Made by a program: the position numbers and the translations under genes. From CAZYCC01 sp964645985 (lineage in GTDB: Bacteria > Bacillota > Clostridia > Oscillospirales > CAG-272): a DNA stretch of 44,561 bases. Positions 1-8,341 of the stretch are shown here, one piece after another (the first letter of the stretch is position 1; each line of letters starts with the position of its first letter). The notes under the pieces are model-generated. The model was given only the letters and a program-made list of their open reading frames with translations. It had not been told where the DNA came from and made no database searches. The stretch lies in the NCBI GenBank assembly GCA_964645985.1, contig CAZYCC010000005.1, positions 1-44,561 on the forward strand, written 5' to 3'.

Positions 1-13
1 ACGCTCCTTTCTC

Positions 14-42
14 TTGCATTTGCCTATCGGGTTTGCTATACT
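14..42 (+). promoter_or_regulatory. Sigma-A type promoter of the dockerin protein gene
   Basis: TTGCAT (14-19) and TATACT (37-42) are separated by exactly 17 bp. Transcription would begin near position 49, leaving a leader of about 80 nt before the ATG at 131. The same hexamer pair precedes the tRNA genes at 22353, which supports a strong housekeeping promoter. Confidence 0.75.
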
Positions 43-130
43 CTTCTCGCGCGGTGGGATTGCGGGAAGGGGGCATCCGTTGATTTCGAAGGACAGGCTC
101 GATATAAATACGAGGGCGAAAGGAGCGGCA

Positions 131-589
131 ATGACAAGGAGACGCGAAAAAATGAATAGGGCTAAAGTGAAAAAAGCGGCGCGGCGGGCGCTTTTCGCGC
201 TTGCGGCGCTCGCGCTCACGCTACTGTGCGCGGCGGGGGTTTCCCTCTCCGCGATCGCCAGGGAGGGAGGAGCGGAGGAGGAGCGGCGCGCGGGCGGCGT
301 AGCGACGGTAGACCGGTTTTCGTTTTGGGAGAACGATCCGTTCACCGATATTGATCCGGACCCGCCCGCCACGCTCGCACCGGGTGTGGGCGGCAAAGGA
401 GACCTTGACGGCGACGGCTCTGTCACCGCGCGCGACCGCACAACCCTCGCGAGGGCGCTCGCCGGGTGGGAGGGATACACCGCCGAGGTGAGCCGCGCGG
501 ATTTAGACGGAGACGGCGAGGTGACCGCGCGCGACCGCACGACTCTCGCCCGCGCGCTCGCCGGGTGGGAGGGGGTCACGGTCGCGTAA
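131..589 (+). CDS. Exported protein consisting mainly of a type I dockerin module
   Basis: A 152-residue protein. Residues 1-43 form a basic N-terminus followed by a hydrophobic Ala/Leu stretch, read as a signal peptide or anchor. Residues 91-116 and 124-149 are two nearly identical 26-residue repeats, each starting DLDGDG, with the D-x-D-x-D-G calcium-loop pattern and a following helix ending LAGWEG. This is the duplicated F-hand of type I dockerins, which bind cohesins on scaffoldins. Nothing catalytic is present: only about 45 acidic, Pro-rich residues separate signal and dockerin. The start at 131 is preceded by AAAGGAG at 5 nt; an in-frame ATG at 152 is an alternative. No cohesin gene lies in the window, so the partner is unknown. 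The dockerin call is firm; the role (adaptor or competitor for cohesins) is inference. Confidence 0.85.
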   Translation: MTRRREKMNRAKVKKAARRALFALAALALTLLCAAGVSLSAIAREGGAEEERRAGGVATVDRFSFWENDPFTDIDPDPPATLAPGVGGKGDLDGDGSVTARDRTTLARALAGWEGYTAEVSRADLDGDGEVTARDRTTLARALAGWEGVTVA

Positions 590-675
590 GGCGGCGCGGA
601 GTTTCCCGGCGCGGGAGGAGCTTCCGGGGGGATAGAGCATAAGGGAAGAGGAAAGCGAAACGGCAGCGATAGAAA

Positions 676-703
676 AACCCACCCCCAGATGGGGGCGGGT
701 TTT
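676..703. terminator. Bidirectional rho-independent terminator
   Basis: AACCCACCCCC and GGGGGCGGGTT form a stem around a short AGAT loop. There are T residues on the right for the plus strand and five A residues on the left, which become U on the minus strand. It can serve the dockerin gene (+) and the glycerophosphotransferase gene (-). Confidence 0.75.
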
Positions 704-831
704 CGCGTTATTTCCTTCATTTTCCCCGCGCGGGAGTTGCTTTTCGGCAGGACGGTATCGCCCTCCTCGCCCGCGCCGTCTTTTGCGCGGCGGCGGTTTC
801 GAGGATTGTCACAGGTTTGCCCCGGGCAAGA

Positions 832-2151
832 TCACGCGCCGGCGTCGGCGCTCGCGCGGCGGTGTTTCTTTTTAGGAGGGGGAGCGGCGGGGGCGGGGGA
901 TTTTTGCGAGAGCTCTTTTACTTTTGCCACAAGGTAGTCGGCGGCGTTCCTCGCGCCCTCGCCCTCATCGCACCAAGTCTCCGCCTTGACCGCAGCCCGC
1001 CCCTCGGCGTACTTCGGGTCGGTGAGGCACCGGTCGATAAGCTGCTTCAAGCTCGCGCTGTTTTCCTCTGTGAGCTGCTCGCCTAAGCGCGGGAGCGCGC
1101 AGAGCGTCCAAATCGGCTCTTTCAGCCACCACGCGTCGTAAACGCCGGTGTCGATATGCGGATCGGTGTAGATGACAGGCTTATCGTAGATGAGGGCGAA
1201 ATCGAAGATGACGCCGGAGAAGTCCGATACGAGAATGTCCGCGCGGCGCAGCACCTCAAAGTTGTCGGTGTCGCGGTTCCACTCGAGCCTCTCACTCTCG
1301 GGATATTTCTCCATGAGCGCGCTTATCATTTCCTTCTCGGAGGTGAAGGACTGCGGGTGCGGGCGCACGATGATGTGGTAGCCGGTAGAGAGCAGCAGCT
1401 CGATAATTTTCCCGCCGTACACGCCGAAGATACCGCTCTTGCCCCAGGTCGGCGCGAGGAGGACGGTCCGCTCGTGGGCGGGGGCGGGGCCCGCCGCGCG
1501 GTAGCGCGCCGCCATCTCGTCCATATAGGGAATGCCGACCTTTACAAGTTCCTTTGCCGGCAGACCCCGCTGCGCCTCGAGCGCGCGGACATTCTTCACC
1601 TGATAGTCGCCCGAGAGCAGAATCGCGTCGTAATAGTCGATGCCGAACATCCGGTACATCACAATCTCGCTCGCCGCGTGCGGCAGGTGGACATAGTAGT
1701 CGACACCCTTCGAGCGCTTCCATTGGTAGACATCCAGCCCCGGCGTTGTCGAGAGGAGAACGCGGGCGCTTAGGTAATTAAGGCGCGCGAACGCCTTATT
1801 CCCCTCGCCGAGGAACTCCGCCTTGAAATGGGGCAGATCCGAGGACAGCCCCGGGTCGTCCGGGGAGGAGGTGAGGTAGGTCACGCTCTGCCCGCGGAAG
1901 GCGAGCTCCCGCACGAGCGGCAGAAAGACGCTCCAGTAGCGCTTATCGTCTGAAAAGATGGCGAGCGGAATCTTCTCCCCGCCGCTCTCGCCCTCCTTCG
2001 CCTTGCCGCCGGTCAGGCGAAAGCGCAGCTTGACGAAGAGCATGCGCAGCGAGTAGGCTGCGGCGCCGAGCACCCCGAGCAGAATGGTGAAGAGCATACT
2101 CCCGGTCCCGGGGTCAATATAGAGCGAGGTGGGGGAAAGAAAGGGAAACAT
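832..2151 (-). CDS. CDP-glycerol glycerophosphotransferase family protein (TagB/TagF-like)
   Basis: A 439-residue protein. Members of this family transfer glycerol-phosphate from CDP-glycerol onto teichoic-acid-like polymers at the inner face of the membrane. Residues about 14-40 form a hydrophobic membrane segment. The rest resembles a GT-B-type fold with family hallmarks: an HLPHAASE-like segment, VGIPYMD, LLAPTWG, VRPHPQS and DILVSDFSGVIFDFAL with DKPVIYTD. The C-terminal 30 residues are a Pro/Lys/Ala-rich tail. The ATG at 2151 has GAGG 7 nt upstream, and a consensus promoter lies at 2250-2278. It stands alone, with no tag/tar neighbours, so the polymer it builds cannot be named. Family assignment is strong; exact acceptor unknown. 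Confidence 0.85.
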   Translation of the reverse strand: MFPFLSPTSLYIDPGTGSMLFTILLGVLGAAAYSLRMLFVKLRFRLTGGKAKEGESGGEKIPLAIFSDDKRYWSVFLPLVRELAFRGQSVTYLTSSPDDPGLSSDLPHFKAEFLGEGNKAFARLNYLSARVLLSTTPGLDVYQWKRSKGVDYYVHLPHAASEIVMYRMFGIDYYDAILLSGDYQVKNVRALEAQRGLPAKELVKVGIPYMDEMAARYRAAGPAPAHERTVLLAPTWGKSGIFGVYGGKIIELLLSTGYHIIVRPHPQSFTSEKEMISALMEKYPESERLEWNRDTDNFEVLRRADILVSDFSGVIFDFALIYDKPVIYTDPHIDTGVYDAWWLKEPIWTLCALPRLGEQLTEENSASLKQLIDRCLTDPKYAEGRAAVKAETWCDEGEGARNAADYLVAKVKELSQKSPAPAAPPPKKKHRRASADAGA

Positions 2152-2249
2152 ATTATCCTCGGAAAAAAGAACGGGAGGGCGCTCGCGGGCCGCTGCTCGG
2201 TCATCGCGCCTCGGCGGCAGCTTCGCGGCGCCCCGGGCGCACGGGGGAT

Positions 2250-2278
2250 AGTATACCCCCGCGCGGGGGAATTGTCAA
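2250..2278 (-). promoter_or_regulatory. Promoter of the glycerophosphotransferase gene
   Basis: On the minus strand TTGACA (2278-2273) and TATACT (2255-2250) are 17 bp apart. This is a near-perfect sigma-A promoter about 100 bp upstream of the ATG at 2151. It is divergent from the mtnN promoter. Confidence 0.85.
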
Positions 2279-2311
2279 GGGAGAACGCTTCGAATAGTAT
2301 ATCGTTGCCTC

Positions 2312-2340
2312 TTGCAATTTTTTCGCGCTTGTGGTAAGAT
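2312..2340 (+). promoter_or_regulatory. Promoter of mtnN
   Basis: TTGCAA (2312-2317) and TAAGAT (2335-2340) are separated by 17 bp. The predicted start site near 2347 leaves a very short leader, about 15 nt, before the GTG at 2362. Confidence 0.7.
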
Positions 2341-2361
2341 GAGGAAAAGAAGAGGTGACCT

Positions 2362-3048
2362 GTGGCTGTTTTAGGGATTCTCACCGCGCTTGACCTTGAA
2401 ATGGAGACGCTGCGCTCCCGCCTTGCCGGCGGGGTGAGCGAGCGGGCCGGGGGCTTTTCTTTCCTGCGGGGGGAGCTTTTCGGGCGGGAGGTGGTACTCG
2501 CGGTCTGCGGGGTCGGGAAGGTCGCCGCCGCCATCTGCGCGCAAACGATGATTCTGCGCTACGCGCCGGGGGCTCTGCTCAACGTCGGGGTCGCGGGGGG
2601 GTGCGTGCCCTCCCTCTCGGTGGGGGACATCGCGCTCGCGCGAGACGTGGTGCAGGTCGACTTTGACACCTCCGCCCTCGGAGACCCGCCCGGTCTTGTC
2701 GCCGGGATGCCCTCGGTCGCTCTCCCATGTAGCGATCGCTTAACCCTCGCGCTGCGCGGCGCGCTGCGCTCGCTTGGGCTGCGATTCATGGAGGGGACGC
2801 TCGCTTCCAGCGACCGCTTCCTCACGGAGGAGGGCAAGCGCGACGCCGCCGCGCGCTTCGGCGCGATCGCCTGCGAGATGGAGGGGGGCGGAGTCGCGCA
2901 AACCTGCCTTCTCGCGGGGGTTCCCTTCGCACTGCTGCGCGCGATCTCAGACGGCGTTGGCGGTGGCGGCGATGACTACGAGCGCTTCAAGCATATCGCC
3001 GCCGCGCGCACCGCCGCTATTCTCGAGGCGGCGCTCCCGCAAATGTAA
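2362..3048 (+). CDS. mtnN: 5'-methylthioadenosine/S-adenosylhomocysteine nucleosidase
   Basis: A 228-residue cytosolic enzyme of the expected length for MTAN/Pfs. It hydrolyses methylthioadenosine and S-adenosylhomocysteine to adenine plus the thioribose product, feeding methionine salvage and detoxifying SAH. Landmarks are the N-terminal GILTALDLEME (catalytic Glu near 13), the VGVAGG loop, CEMEGGGVAQ near 171-180 with the purine/ribose-binding Met-Glu, and LLRAISDGV with the catalytic Asp. The GTG start is chosen because AGAGGTGA sits 4-5 nt upstream and the promoter at 2312-2340 fits it. It appears monocistronic. The met transporter lies 9 kb away in the same window. Confidence 0.93.
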   Translation: MAVLGILTALDLEMETLRSRLAGGVSERAGGFSFLRGELFGREVVLAVCGVGKVAAAICAQTMILRYAPGALLNVGVAGGCVPSLSVGDIALARDVVQVDFDTSALGDPPGLVAGMPSVALPCSDRLTLALRGALRSLGLRFMEGTLASSDRFLTEEGKRDAAARFGAIACEMEGGGVAQTCLLAGVPFALLRAISDGVGGGGDDYERFKHIAAARTAAILEAALPQM

Positions 3049-3228
3049 GCGCGCGCGATCCGCGCGGGAAACGCGCGCGGCGAGCATATACTCACGGGAG
3101 AGCGGCGTGCGGGGGCGCAGGGCTCTTCCTCATTATACATTCATCGGCGCGGTAGCGGTGGGGGTTTCCCCGGCTGAGCAACCGATTTTCCGCGCTATCC
3201 CGTTATCTGTACACAAATGGAGGCTACC

Positions 3229-3822
3229 ATGACGCAAAACCGGGCAGCGCGCACGCTTCTGTGCGCGCTGCTGCTGCTCTCGGTAATTCTCGCGCTGCCC
3301 GCTTGCGGCGGCGGCGGCGAGGAGACCGAGGGCGCTTACAAGACGCCGCTCGCCCTACTTCAGGCGGTGTGGAGCAGCTACGGGGAGGGCGAAAAGTTCG
3401 CCGCCGGGGGAGGAGATAGCAGCTCCGAGAACGCTTCGATGGACGGCCCCGGCAAATTCGGCATTGCCGACACGGAGGCGCTCGACCTCACGCTCGGGTT
3501 CCCCGCGGGGAGCATCGACAAAATCGATGACGCGGCGTCGCTCATTCACATGATGAACGCGAACACCTTCACCTGCGGCGCGTATCACCTCACCGACCCG
3601 AGCGGCGGCGAGGCGCTCGCCGACGCAATCGAGGAAAACCTTCAGGGGCGGCAGTGGGTCTGCGGCTTCCCCGAGAAGCTACTCATCCTGCGCACGGGCG
3701 ATGATGCCGGCGCGTTTGTCCTCTCGGTCTACGGCGACGGCTCACTGCTTGACACCTTCAAGAGCAAGGTCAGCGCAATCTCGCCGGACACCGCCGTCCT
3801 CTGCGATAAACCGATCGCCTAA
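3229..3822 (+). CDS. DUF4358-like lipoprotein
   Basis: A 197-residue predicted lipoprotein. The N-terminus has basic residues, a Leu-rich hydrophobic core and a lipobox ending Leu-Pro-Ala-Cys, so the protein would be attached to the outer face of the membrane. The mature part, with its GKFG...LDLTLGFPAGSIDKIDDAASLIHMMNA pattern in pieces and a C-terminal mixed alpha/beta region, resembles the DUF4358 family common in Clostridia, whose function is unknown. TGGAGG 5 nt upstream decides the ATG at 3229 over an in-frame ATG at 3217 that overlaps this ribosome binding site. It is followed at once by a strong terminator and is probably a single-gene unit. Confidence 0.75.
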   Translation: MTQNRAARTLLCALLLLSVILALPACGGGGEETEGAYKTPLALLQAVWSSYGEGEKFAAGGGDSSSENASMDGPGKFGIADTEALDLTLGFPAGSIDKIDDAASLIHMMNANTFTCGAYHLTDPSGGEALADAIEENLQGRQWVCGFPEKLLILRTGDDAGAFVLSVYGDGSLLDTFKSKVSAISPDTAVLCDKPIA

Positions 3823-3849
3823 AGGGCGAGTAGCTCCCGGCATCACACG

Positions 3850-3877
3850 AAAAAGGGCGGCGCACGCCGCCCTTTTT
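3850..3877 (+). terminator. Rho-independent terminator after the lipoprotein gene
   Basis: AAAAAGGGCGGCG and CGCCGCCCTTTTT form a 13-bp perfect stem with a CA loop, ending in T5. The flanking A tract means it also works on the minus strand. Confidence 0.85.
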
Positions 3878-3883
3878 CGCGCG

Positions 3884-4066
3884 GAAATGCGCGAAATGCG
3901 CCCCGCGAAACCGAGCGAAATGCGCCGCGCGGGCAGCGCGGAGCGCGGCTTGGGGCAGGATGTCGCTCACCACGCCAAGCTCGCGTTTATGCGCGGGACT
4001 GCGTGAAATGCGTCGCGCGGACAGCATGAAATGCGCCGCGCGTGCTGCATGAAATGCGCCGCGTCA
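3884..4066 (+). repeat. Degenerate short repeats (GAAATGCGCCGCGC type)
   Basis: The gene-free stretch 3823-4193 holds the terminator and then at least six copies of a 13-15 nt word close to GAAATGCGCCGCGC, irregularly spaced, up to about 4066. No open frame with coding character covers it. A TATAGT -10-like hexamer lies at 4150-4155 without a convincing -35, and may serve the downstream gene. Confidence 0.55.
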
Positions 4067-4193
4067 CCTCTCCCGCACTGTCACACCCTTTCCTCGCGCG
4101 CGTCGCCGAGAATTTGCCCAACGTTCACGACACATTCACACTTGTGCGCTATAGTGAGGCGATCGCGCGGCGTTTCTCTTTTTTCTTTTCCCT

Positions 4194-4907
4194 GTGGGCA
4201 GCAGCGAAGTTCTCTTTCGGCGCTACGAGAAAAAGTTCCTCCTCACCGAGGATGTGTGCGCGCGCCTGCTCGATCGCCTTGCGGGGATGATGGTGCCGGA
4301 CGCCTACCCGCACAGCACCATCGTCAATATTTATTACGATACGCCGGACTTTCTGCTCGCGCGCCTCTCAAACGAAAAGCCTCTTTATAAGGAAAAGCTG
4401 CGCCTGCGCTCCTACGGGCTGCCGCGGGAGGGCGATAACGTCTTCGTCGAGATAAAGAAAAAGTTCGAGGATGTCGTCTACAAGCGGCGGCTCTCCATGG
4501 AGAGGGACGCGGCGGAGGAGTACCTCTCCGGGGGGGCGCCGCCCGACCCGCCCTCGCAGGTAAGCCGCGAGATTGACTTCTTTCTCGCGCGCTACCGCGG
4601 CATCGGCCCCGCGATGTTCATTTCCTACGAGCGAGACTCGCTCGCCGACCGCGATGGGGGGCCGGTGCGCATCACCTTCGACCGCGACATCACCTGGCGG
4701 CGGGAGGATCTGTCCATGGAGCACGGCATCTACGGCAGAAAGCTCCTTTTGCCGGGGCAGGTGTTAATGGAAATTAAAGTTCCCGAGGCCTACCCTCTCC
4801 CGCTAGTGAAAATCCTCTACGAGCTCGGGCTGTGGAGCACCTCCTTCTCTAAATACGGCAAAATCTACGAGATCCTCGCCCTCGAGGGCCTGCACAAAGC
4901 GAGCTGA
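4194..4907 (+). CDS. VTC-domain polyphosphate polymerase family protein
   Basis: A 237-residue protein matching the VTC domain, the catalytic tunnel of yeast Vtc4 that makes polyphosphate from ATP. Visible landmarks are FRRYEKKFLL at the N-terminus, NIYYDTP, a basic KLRLRSYG strand, EIKKKF with a following YKRR cluster, and LMEIKVPEAYPLPL, where Glu is expected to bind metal. It has no membrane segment. The GTG at 4194 is the only plausible start before the conserved RRYEKK, but no Shine-Dalgarno sequence is seen. The next gene is a DUF4956 membrane protein, the usual bacterial partner of this family. Substrate and product are inferred from the family. Confidence 0.85.
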   Translation: MGSSEVLFRRYEKKFLLTEDVCARLLDRLAGMMVPDAYPHSTIVNIYYDTPDFLLARLSNEKPLYKEKLRLRSYGLPREGDNVFVEIKKKFEDVVYKRRLSMERDAAEEYLSGGAPPDPPSQVSREIDFFLARYRGIGPAMFISYERDSLADRDGGPVRITFDRDITWRREDLSMEHGIYGRKLLLPGQVLMEIKVPEAYPLPLVKILYELGLWSTSFSKYGKIYEILALEGLHKAS

Positions 4908-5011
4908 GCGCGCGTCGCGCCCTCGCTGAATATTTCCCCTCGCCGCGTCTGACCGCCGCATATCAAAACCCTTTCCCCAATAGCTCACCGCGCTGCCGCC
5001 CCTTTTTTGCC

Positions 5012-5707
5012 ATGGACGCGCTTTTTGAAAGTTTATACGACAATATCAACACGCAGCTCGTCGCGCTCAACTGGCGCAACTTCTTTATCTGCACGGCGGT
5101 GTCGATTGTCTGCGGGGCGCTCGTCGCGCTCTTCTTTTCAATCGGCAACAAGCACTACAACACGAGCTATCTCTTTGCCCTCATCGGCGCGCCGGTCTTC
5201 ATCACGATTATCATCTCCATAGCCTCGCGCAATGTCGGCATCACCCTCTCCATCGCCGGTGTCTTCACGATGATCCGCTTCCGCTCAGAGGCTGTCAACG
5301 GGCGGGAGCTGACCAACATCCTCGCGATGGTGGCGATCGGCATCACCTGCGGCTGCGGGTTCATCGCCTACGCCGTCATCACCACCGTGGTGGTCTGCGT
5401 GGTCAATCTTATCTTCAATAAGACGCGCCTCGGCAAAAACAACTACCGCAAACAGCTGCGCATCACCATCCCCGAGTCGCTCGACTATAACGGGATGTTC
5501 GATGACATCTTCGAGAAATACACCAGCCGCTGCGAGCTCGTGCGCGTCAAGAGCTCGGGCATGGGCACCCTCTTTCAGCTGACCTATAACATCACCGAGA
5601 AAAACGACGCCGCCGAGAAGGAAATGCTAGACGAGATTCGCTGCCGCAACGGCAACCTTGAAGTTCTCTGCGTCGCCGAGGAGTTCTCGGTGCGCGAGAA
5701 GATTTAA
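5012..5707 (+). CDS. DUF4956 membrane protein, partner of the VTC protein
   Basis: A 231-residue protein. Hydrophobic segments lie near residues 24-45, 52-72 and 95-130, and include the conserved SIAGVFTMIRFRSEA motif of DUF4956. A soluble C-terminal domain of about 90 residues follows (LRITIPESLDY to the end). DUF4956 genes very often sit beside VTC-domain polymerases in bacteria. They are thought to form the membrane part of a polyphosphate-producing or -translocating complex, which remains unproven. The gene starts 104 bp after the polymerase and ends 11 bp before the sortase gene, so the three are probably cotranscribed. Confidence 0.88.
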   Translation: MDALFESLYDNINTQLVALNWRNFFICTAVSIVCGALVALFFSIGNKHYNTSYLFALIGAPVFITIIISIASRNVGITLSIAGVFTMIRFRSEAVNGRELTNILAMVAIGITCGCGFIAYAVITTVVVCVVNLIFNKTRLGKNNYRKQLRITIPESLDYNGMFDDIFEKYTSRCELVRVKSSGMGTLFQLTYNITEKNDAAEKEMLDEIRCRNGNLEVLCVAEEFSVREKI

Positions 5708-5718
5708 TCTCCGCGAAA

Positions 5719-7104
5719 ATGCCTCTCTCAAACTCCCCGGGAACCCCCCGCGATCGCCCCGCGCCGCGCCCCGCGCGCCGCGCCACCCTCTCCCCGTCCT
5801 CGAGCGCTTTGCCCGAGAGCGCCGGCACGCCCGCGCGCGAGGAAGGGCAGGACCTTGCGAAGGGGCGCGCGCTCTTCACGGCGTTCTTCGGGAGCGACTT
5901 CCCCGAAACGCCCCCCGCTCCCCGCGAGGAGGGCGGGGGAGCCTCCGCCGCGAGCGAAACCCTCACCGCGACAGCCCCCGGCAACCCCGCGAGCGGTAAC
6001 TCCGCCGCCAAGGGCGGGGCGGCCGCCATAGCGAACCCCGAGAAGAACGCCGACAGCACTCCTCTCGCCGCGAGCGAAACCCACGGCGAGCGCGAGGCTC
6101 CCCTCGACAATGCCGGGGAGGGCGATGATTTTCTCCCGAATAAGCCTGTGCGCCCGGCCCTGCCGGAACTCGCCGAATTGCGCGGGGAGGGAGATCGCCC
6201 GCGCGCGAGGCGAAAAGTTGCCGATCTCACCTCCGCGCCGCCCGCGCGCGAGGCGCAGCCCGAGCCCACACCCGAGCAAATCCGCGCGACCGCCGCGCAG
6301 CGCAAAAAGAAAAAAATCGTGCGCGTTGCCTGCAATATCGCCATCGGGCTATTTTCGGCGGTGTTCGTCGTCTGCGCGGTCAAATTCGGCGTTGACGTAT
6401 ACCAAAACCACCGCGGGCAGAGCATCCTCGCCGATCAGCGGGACAAATTCCGCCCGCAGGACAGCGGAGAGGTGACAGAACCGCTGCGGGCGACCTCCTC
6501 CGGGGCGGCGGAGGACGACTACACGCTCGGCGGTGGCAGATCCAACGCCTCGATTGTCGAGCTGCAAGCGGCCTACCCGGATGTCTGCGGGTGGATTTCC
6601 ATTGACGGCACCAACATCGACAACCTCTATGTGCAGGGAGAGAACTACGACGAGTATCTGCGCCGCGACCTCAACGGCGAGTATGTGACGGCGGGGACGC
6701 TCTTCCTCGAGCCGCTCTGCACGCGCGACTTCTCGAGCTTCAACACCATCCTCTTCGGGCACAATATGAAAAACGGCACGATGTTTGGCGACATCAAGCA
6801 TTTTGCCGAGCAGGATTACTGGAGTTCTCACGAGACCGGCAAGATATACCTCTCCGACCGCACCTACGGTCTGCAAATCTTCGCCCTGCTCGTCGTCCAC
6901 AGTAACGACAGCACGATCTACAACCCCTACATTAAAAGCCGCGCCGAGCGGCAGACCTTCCTCGACTACGCGAGGGAGAACGCGCGGCGCTACCGCGATG
7001 TCGGCGTCTGCCCGGATGACACCATTCTGACGATGTCTACCTGCTCCTACGAGTTCGAGGACGCGCGCTTCATTCTCCTCGCGCGCCTCATGCGCGTGCA
7101 GTGA
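5719..7104 (+). CDS. Class B sortase with a long disordered cytosolic N-terminus
   Basis: A 461-residue transpeptidase. Sortases cleave a sorting signal in secreted proteins and attach them to cell wall or pilin amines. Residues 1-195 are Pro/Ala/Glu/Arg-rich and look disordered. Lysines at 196-199 precede one membrane segment (201-221), and the catalytic domain faces outside. The catalytic triad is visible: His348 in LFGHNM, Cys442 in TMSTCSYEFEDAR and Arg450. The domain has sortase B/class B features (YPDVCGWISIDGTNID near 286-301). Typical class B sortases are 230-260 residues, so the cytosolic extension is unusual. It follows the DUF4956 gene by 11 bp, and mutY follows at once. Confidence 0.9.
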   Translation: MPLSNSPGTPRDRPAPRPARRATLSPSSSALPESAGTPAREEGQDLAKGRALFTAFFGSDFPETPPAPREEGGGASAASETLTATAPGNPASGNSAAKGGAAAIANPEKNADSTPLAASETHGEREAPLDNAGEGDDFLPNKPVRPALPELAELRGEGDRPRARRKVADLTSAPPAREAQPEPTPEQIRATAAQRKKKKIVRVACNIAIGLFSAVFVVCAVKFGVDVYQNHRGQSILADQRDKFRPQDSGEVTEPLRATSSGAAEDDYTLGGGRSNASIVELQAAYPDVCGWISIDGTNIDNLYVQGENYDEYLRRDLNGEYVTAGTLFLEPLCTRDFSSFNTILFGHNMKNGTMFGDIKHFAEQDYWSSHETGKIYLSDRTYGLQIFALLVVHSNDSTIYNPYIKSRAERQTFLDYARENARRYRDVGVCPDDTILTMSTCSYEFEDARFILLARLMRVQ

Positions 7105-7121
7105 CGGGGCACCGAAAAACG

Positions 7122-8216
7122 ATGTGCGACACTCTGAAAGTCCCTTCGCCGCGCGCGGTGGAGGGGCTTCTTTCGTGGTTCGGGGAGAACGCCCGCCCGC
7201 TCCCCTGGCGGGAGCGCGAGCCGCGGCAGACTTTCCCCTACCGCGTGCTGCTCTCCGAGAGTATGCTCCAGCAGACCCGCGTGGAGGCGGTGCTGCCGCA
7301 CTACGCGGCGTTTCTGCTTGAGGCGCCGGACTTTCCCGCGCTCGCGTCGCTGCCCGAGGAGCGGCTGCTCAAACTCTGGCAGGGCCTTGGATACTACTCC
7401 CGCGCGCGAAATCTGCAGGCGGCGGCGCGAATGGTCCTTTCCGAGTACGGCGGGCTTTTACCGCGCGAGAGATCGCTCTTGCGGGGCCTGCCGGGCGTGG
7501 GGCCGTACACCGCGGGCGCGATCGCCTCGATTGCCTACAATATCGCCGAGCCGGCCTTTGACGGCAATGCCGCGCGCCTTCTCTCACGCTTTGCCGCGCG
7601 CAGGAGCGTCTCCCGCCGCGAGGGAGAGGCGGCGCTACGCGCGATGATCCCGCGCGATCGCGCGGGCGCGTTTACCGAGGCGATAATGGAGCTCGGCGAG
7701 GTTGTCTGCCTGCCGCACGCCGCGCCCCTTTGCGGCAGGTGCCCTCTTCAAGGGGAGTGCCGGGGCCGCGCCGAGGGCGACCCCGCGCGCTATCCCTCTC
7801 CCCCGCCGAAAAAGCCCCGCCGCGTGCAGGAGAGGACGGTGCTTCTCCTGCGCGATAGAGGGGAGGACGGCGAGCGGTTTTACCTGCGGCGCCGGCCTGC
7901 ACGCGGACTTCTTGCCGGGATGTTCGAGTTCCCGGGGTACGAGGGATTTCTCACGGAGCGGGACGCGCTCGCGCACGCGCGGGAGCTTGGGTTTCGCCCG
8001 GAGAGCGCCTCAGCGCTGTCGCCCGCGCGCCATCTCTTCACCCACATCGAGTGGCGCATGCGGCTCTTTGAGGTGATCGGGCGCTTCCCGGAGGGGTTCG
8101 CGCTTCCGCCGGGGGCGCTTCTCGCCGCGCGCGAGGAGGTGGGGGCGCGCTACGCCATCCCGTCGGCGTTCGCCGCGCTCCTGCGGCGCATTCAGGAGAC
8201 CCCACCCCTCTCGTGA
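7122..8216 (+). CDS. mutY: A/G-specific adenine glycosylase
   Basis: Removes adenine mispaired with 8-oxoguanine in base excision repair. Landmarks in order: LPWR near the N-terminus, SESMLQQTRVE, WQGLGYYSRARNL, the helix-hairpin-helix LPGVGPYTAGAIAS, FDGNAARLL with the catalytic Asp, and the [4Fe-4S] loop C-x7-C-x2-C-x5-C. A C-terminal Nudix-like domain follows (RVQERTVLLLRDR, GMFEFPG, FTHIEWRM) that recognises 8-oxoG. The seven-residue first Cys spacing is common in Clostridia. The ATG at 7122 gives 364 residues. A GTG at 7101, overlapping the sortase stop codon, is a possible coupled start adding seven residues. Neither has a clear ribosome binding site. Confidence 0.93.
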   Translation: MCDTLKVPSPRAVEGLLSWFGENARPLPWREREPRQTFPYRVLLSESMLQQTRVEAVLPHYAAFLLEAPDFPALASLPEERLLKLWQGLGYYSRARNLQAAARMVLSEYGGLLPRERSLLRGLPGVGPYTAGAIASIAYNIAEPAFDGNAARLLSRFAARRSVSRREGEAALRAMIPRDRAGAFTEAIMELGEVVCLPHAAPLCGRCPLQGECRGRAEGDPARYPSPPPKKPRRVQERTVLLLRDRGEDGERFYLRRRPARGLLAGMFEFPGYEGFLTERDALAHARELGFRPESASALSPARHLFTHIEWRMRLFEVIGRFPEGFALPPGALLAAREEVGARYAIPSAFAALLRRIQETPPLS

Positions 8217-8246
8217 GGGAAATCCCACGGTCTGCCAAGAATAGAA

Positions 8247-8273
8247 ATAGAGGGGGAGCTTCCCCCTCTTTTT
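8247..8273 (+). terminator. Rho-independent terminator after mutY
   Basis: AGAGGGGGA and TCCCCCTCT form the stem around a GCT loop, followed by a T tract. It lies 30 bp beyond the mutY stop. Confidence 0.85.
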
Positions 8274-8341
8274 CAGGGCGTAACCCCTCTCCGCGATGCG
8301 CCTCGCGAACAAATTCCCCCTCTCCACGGCGCGCCCTCTTA

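Noticed and set aside
131..589. Evidence for a cellulosome locus
   Set aside because: One dockerin without cohesin, scaffoldin or glycoside hydrolase in the window is not enough.
2864..2871. Recurring GCGATCGC octamers across the window
   Set aside because: They appear repeatedly in coding and spacer DNA, but I cannot count enrichment against a composition model here, so no claim is made.
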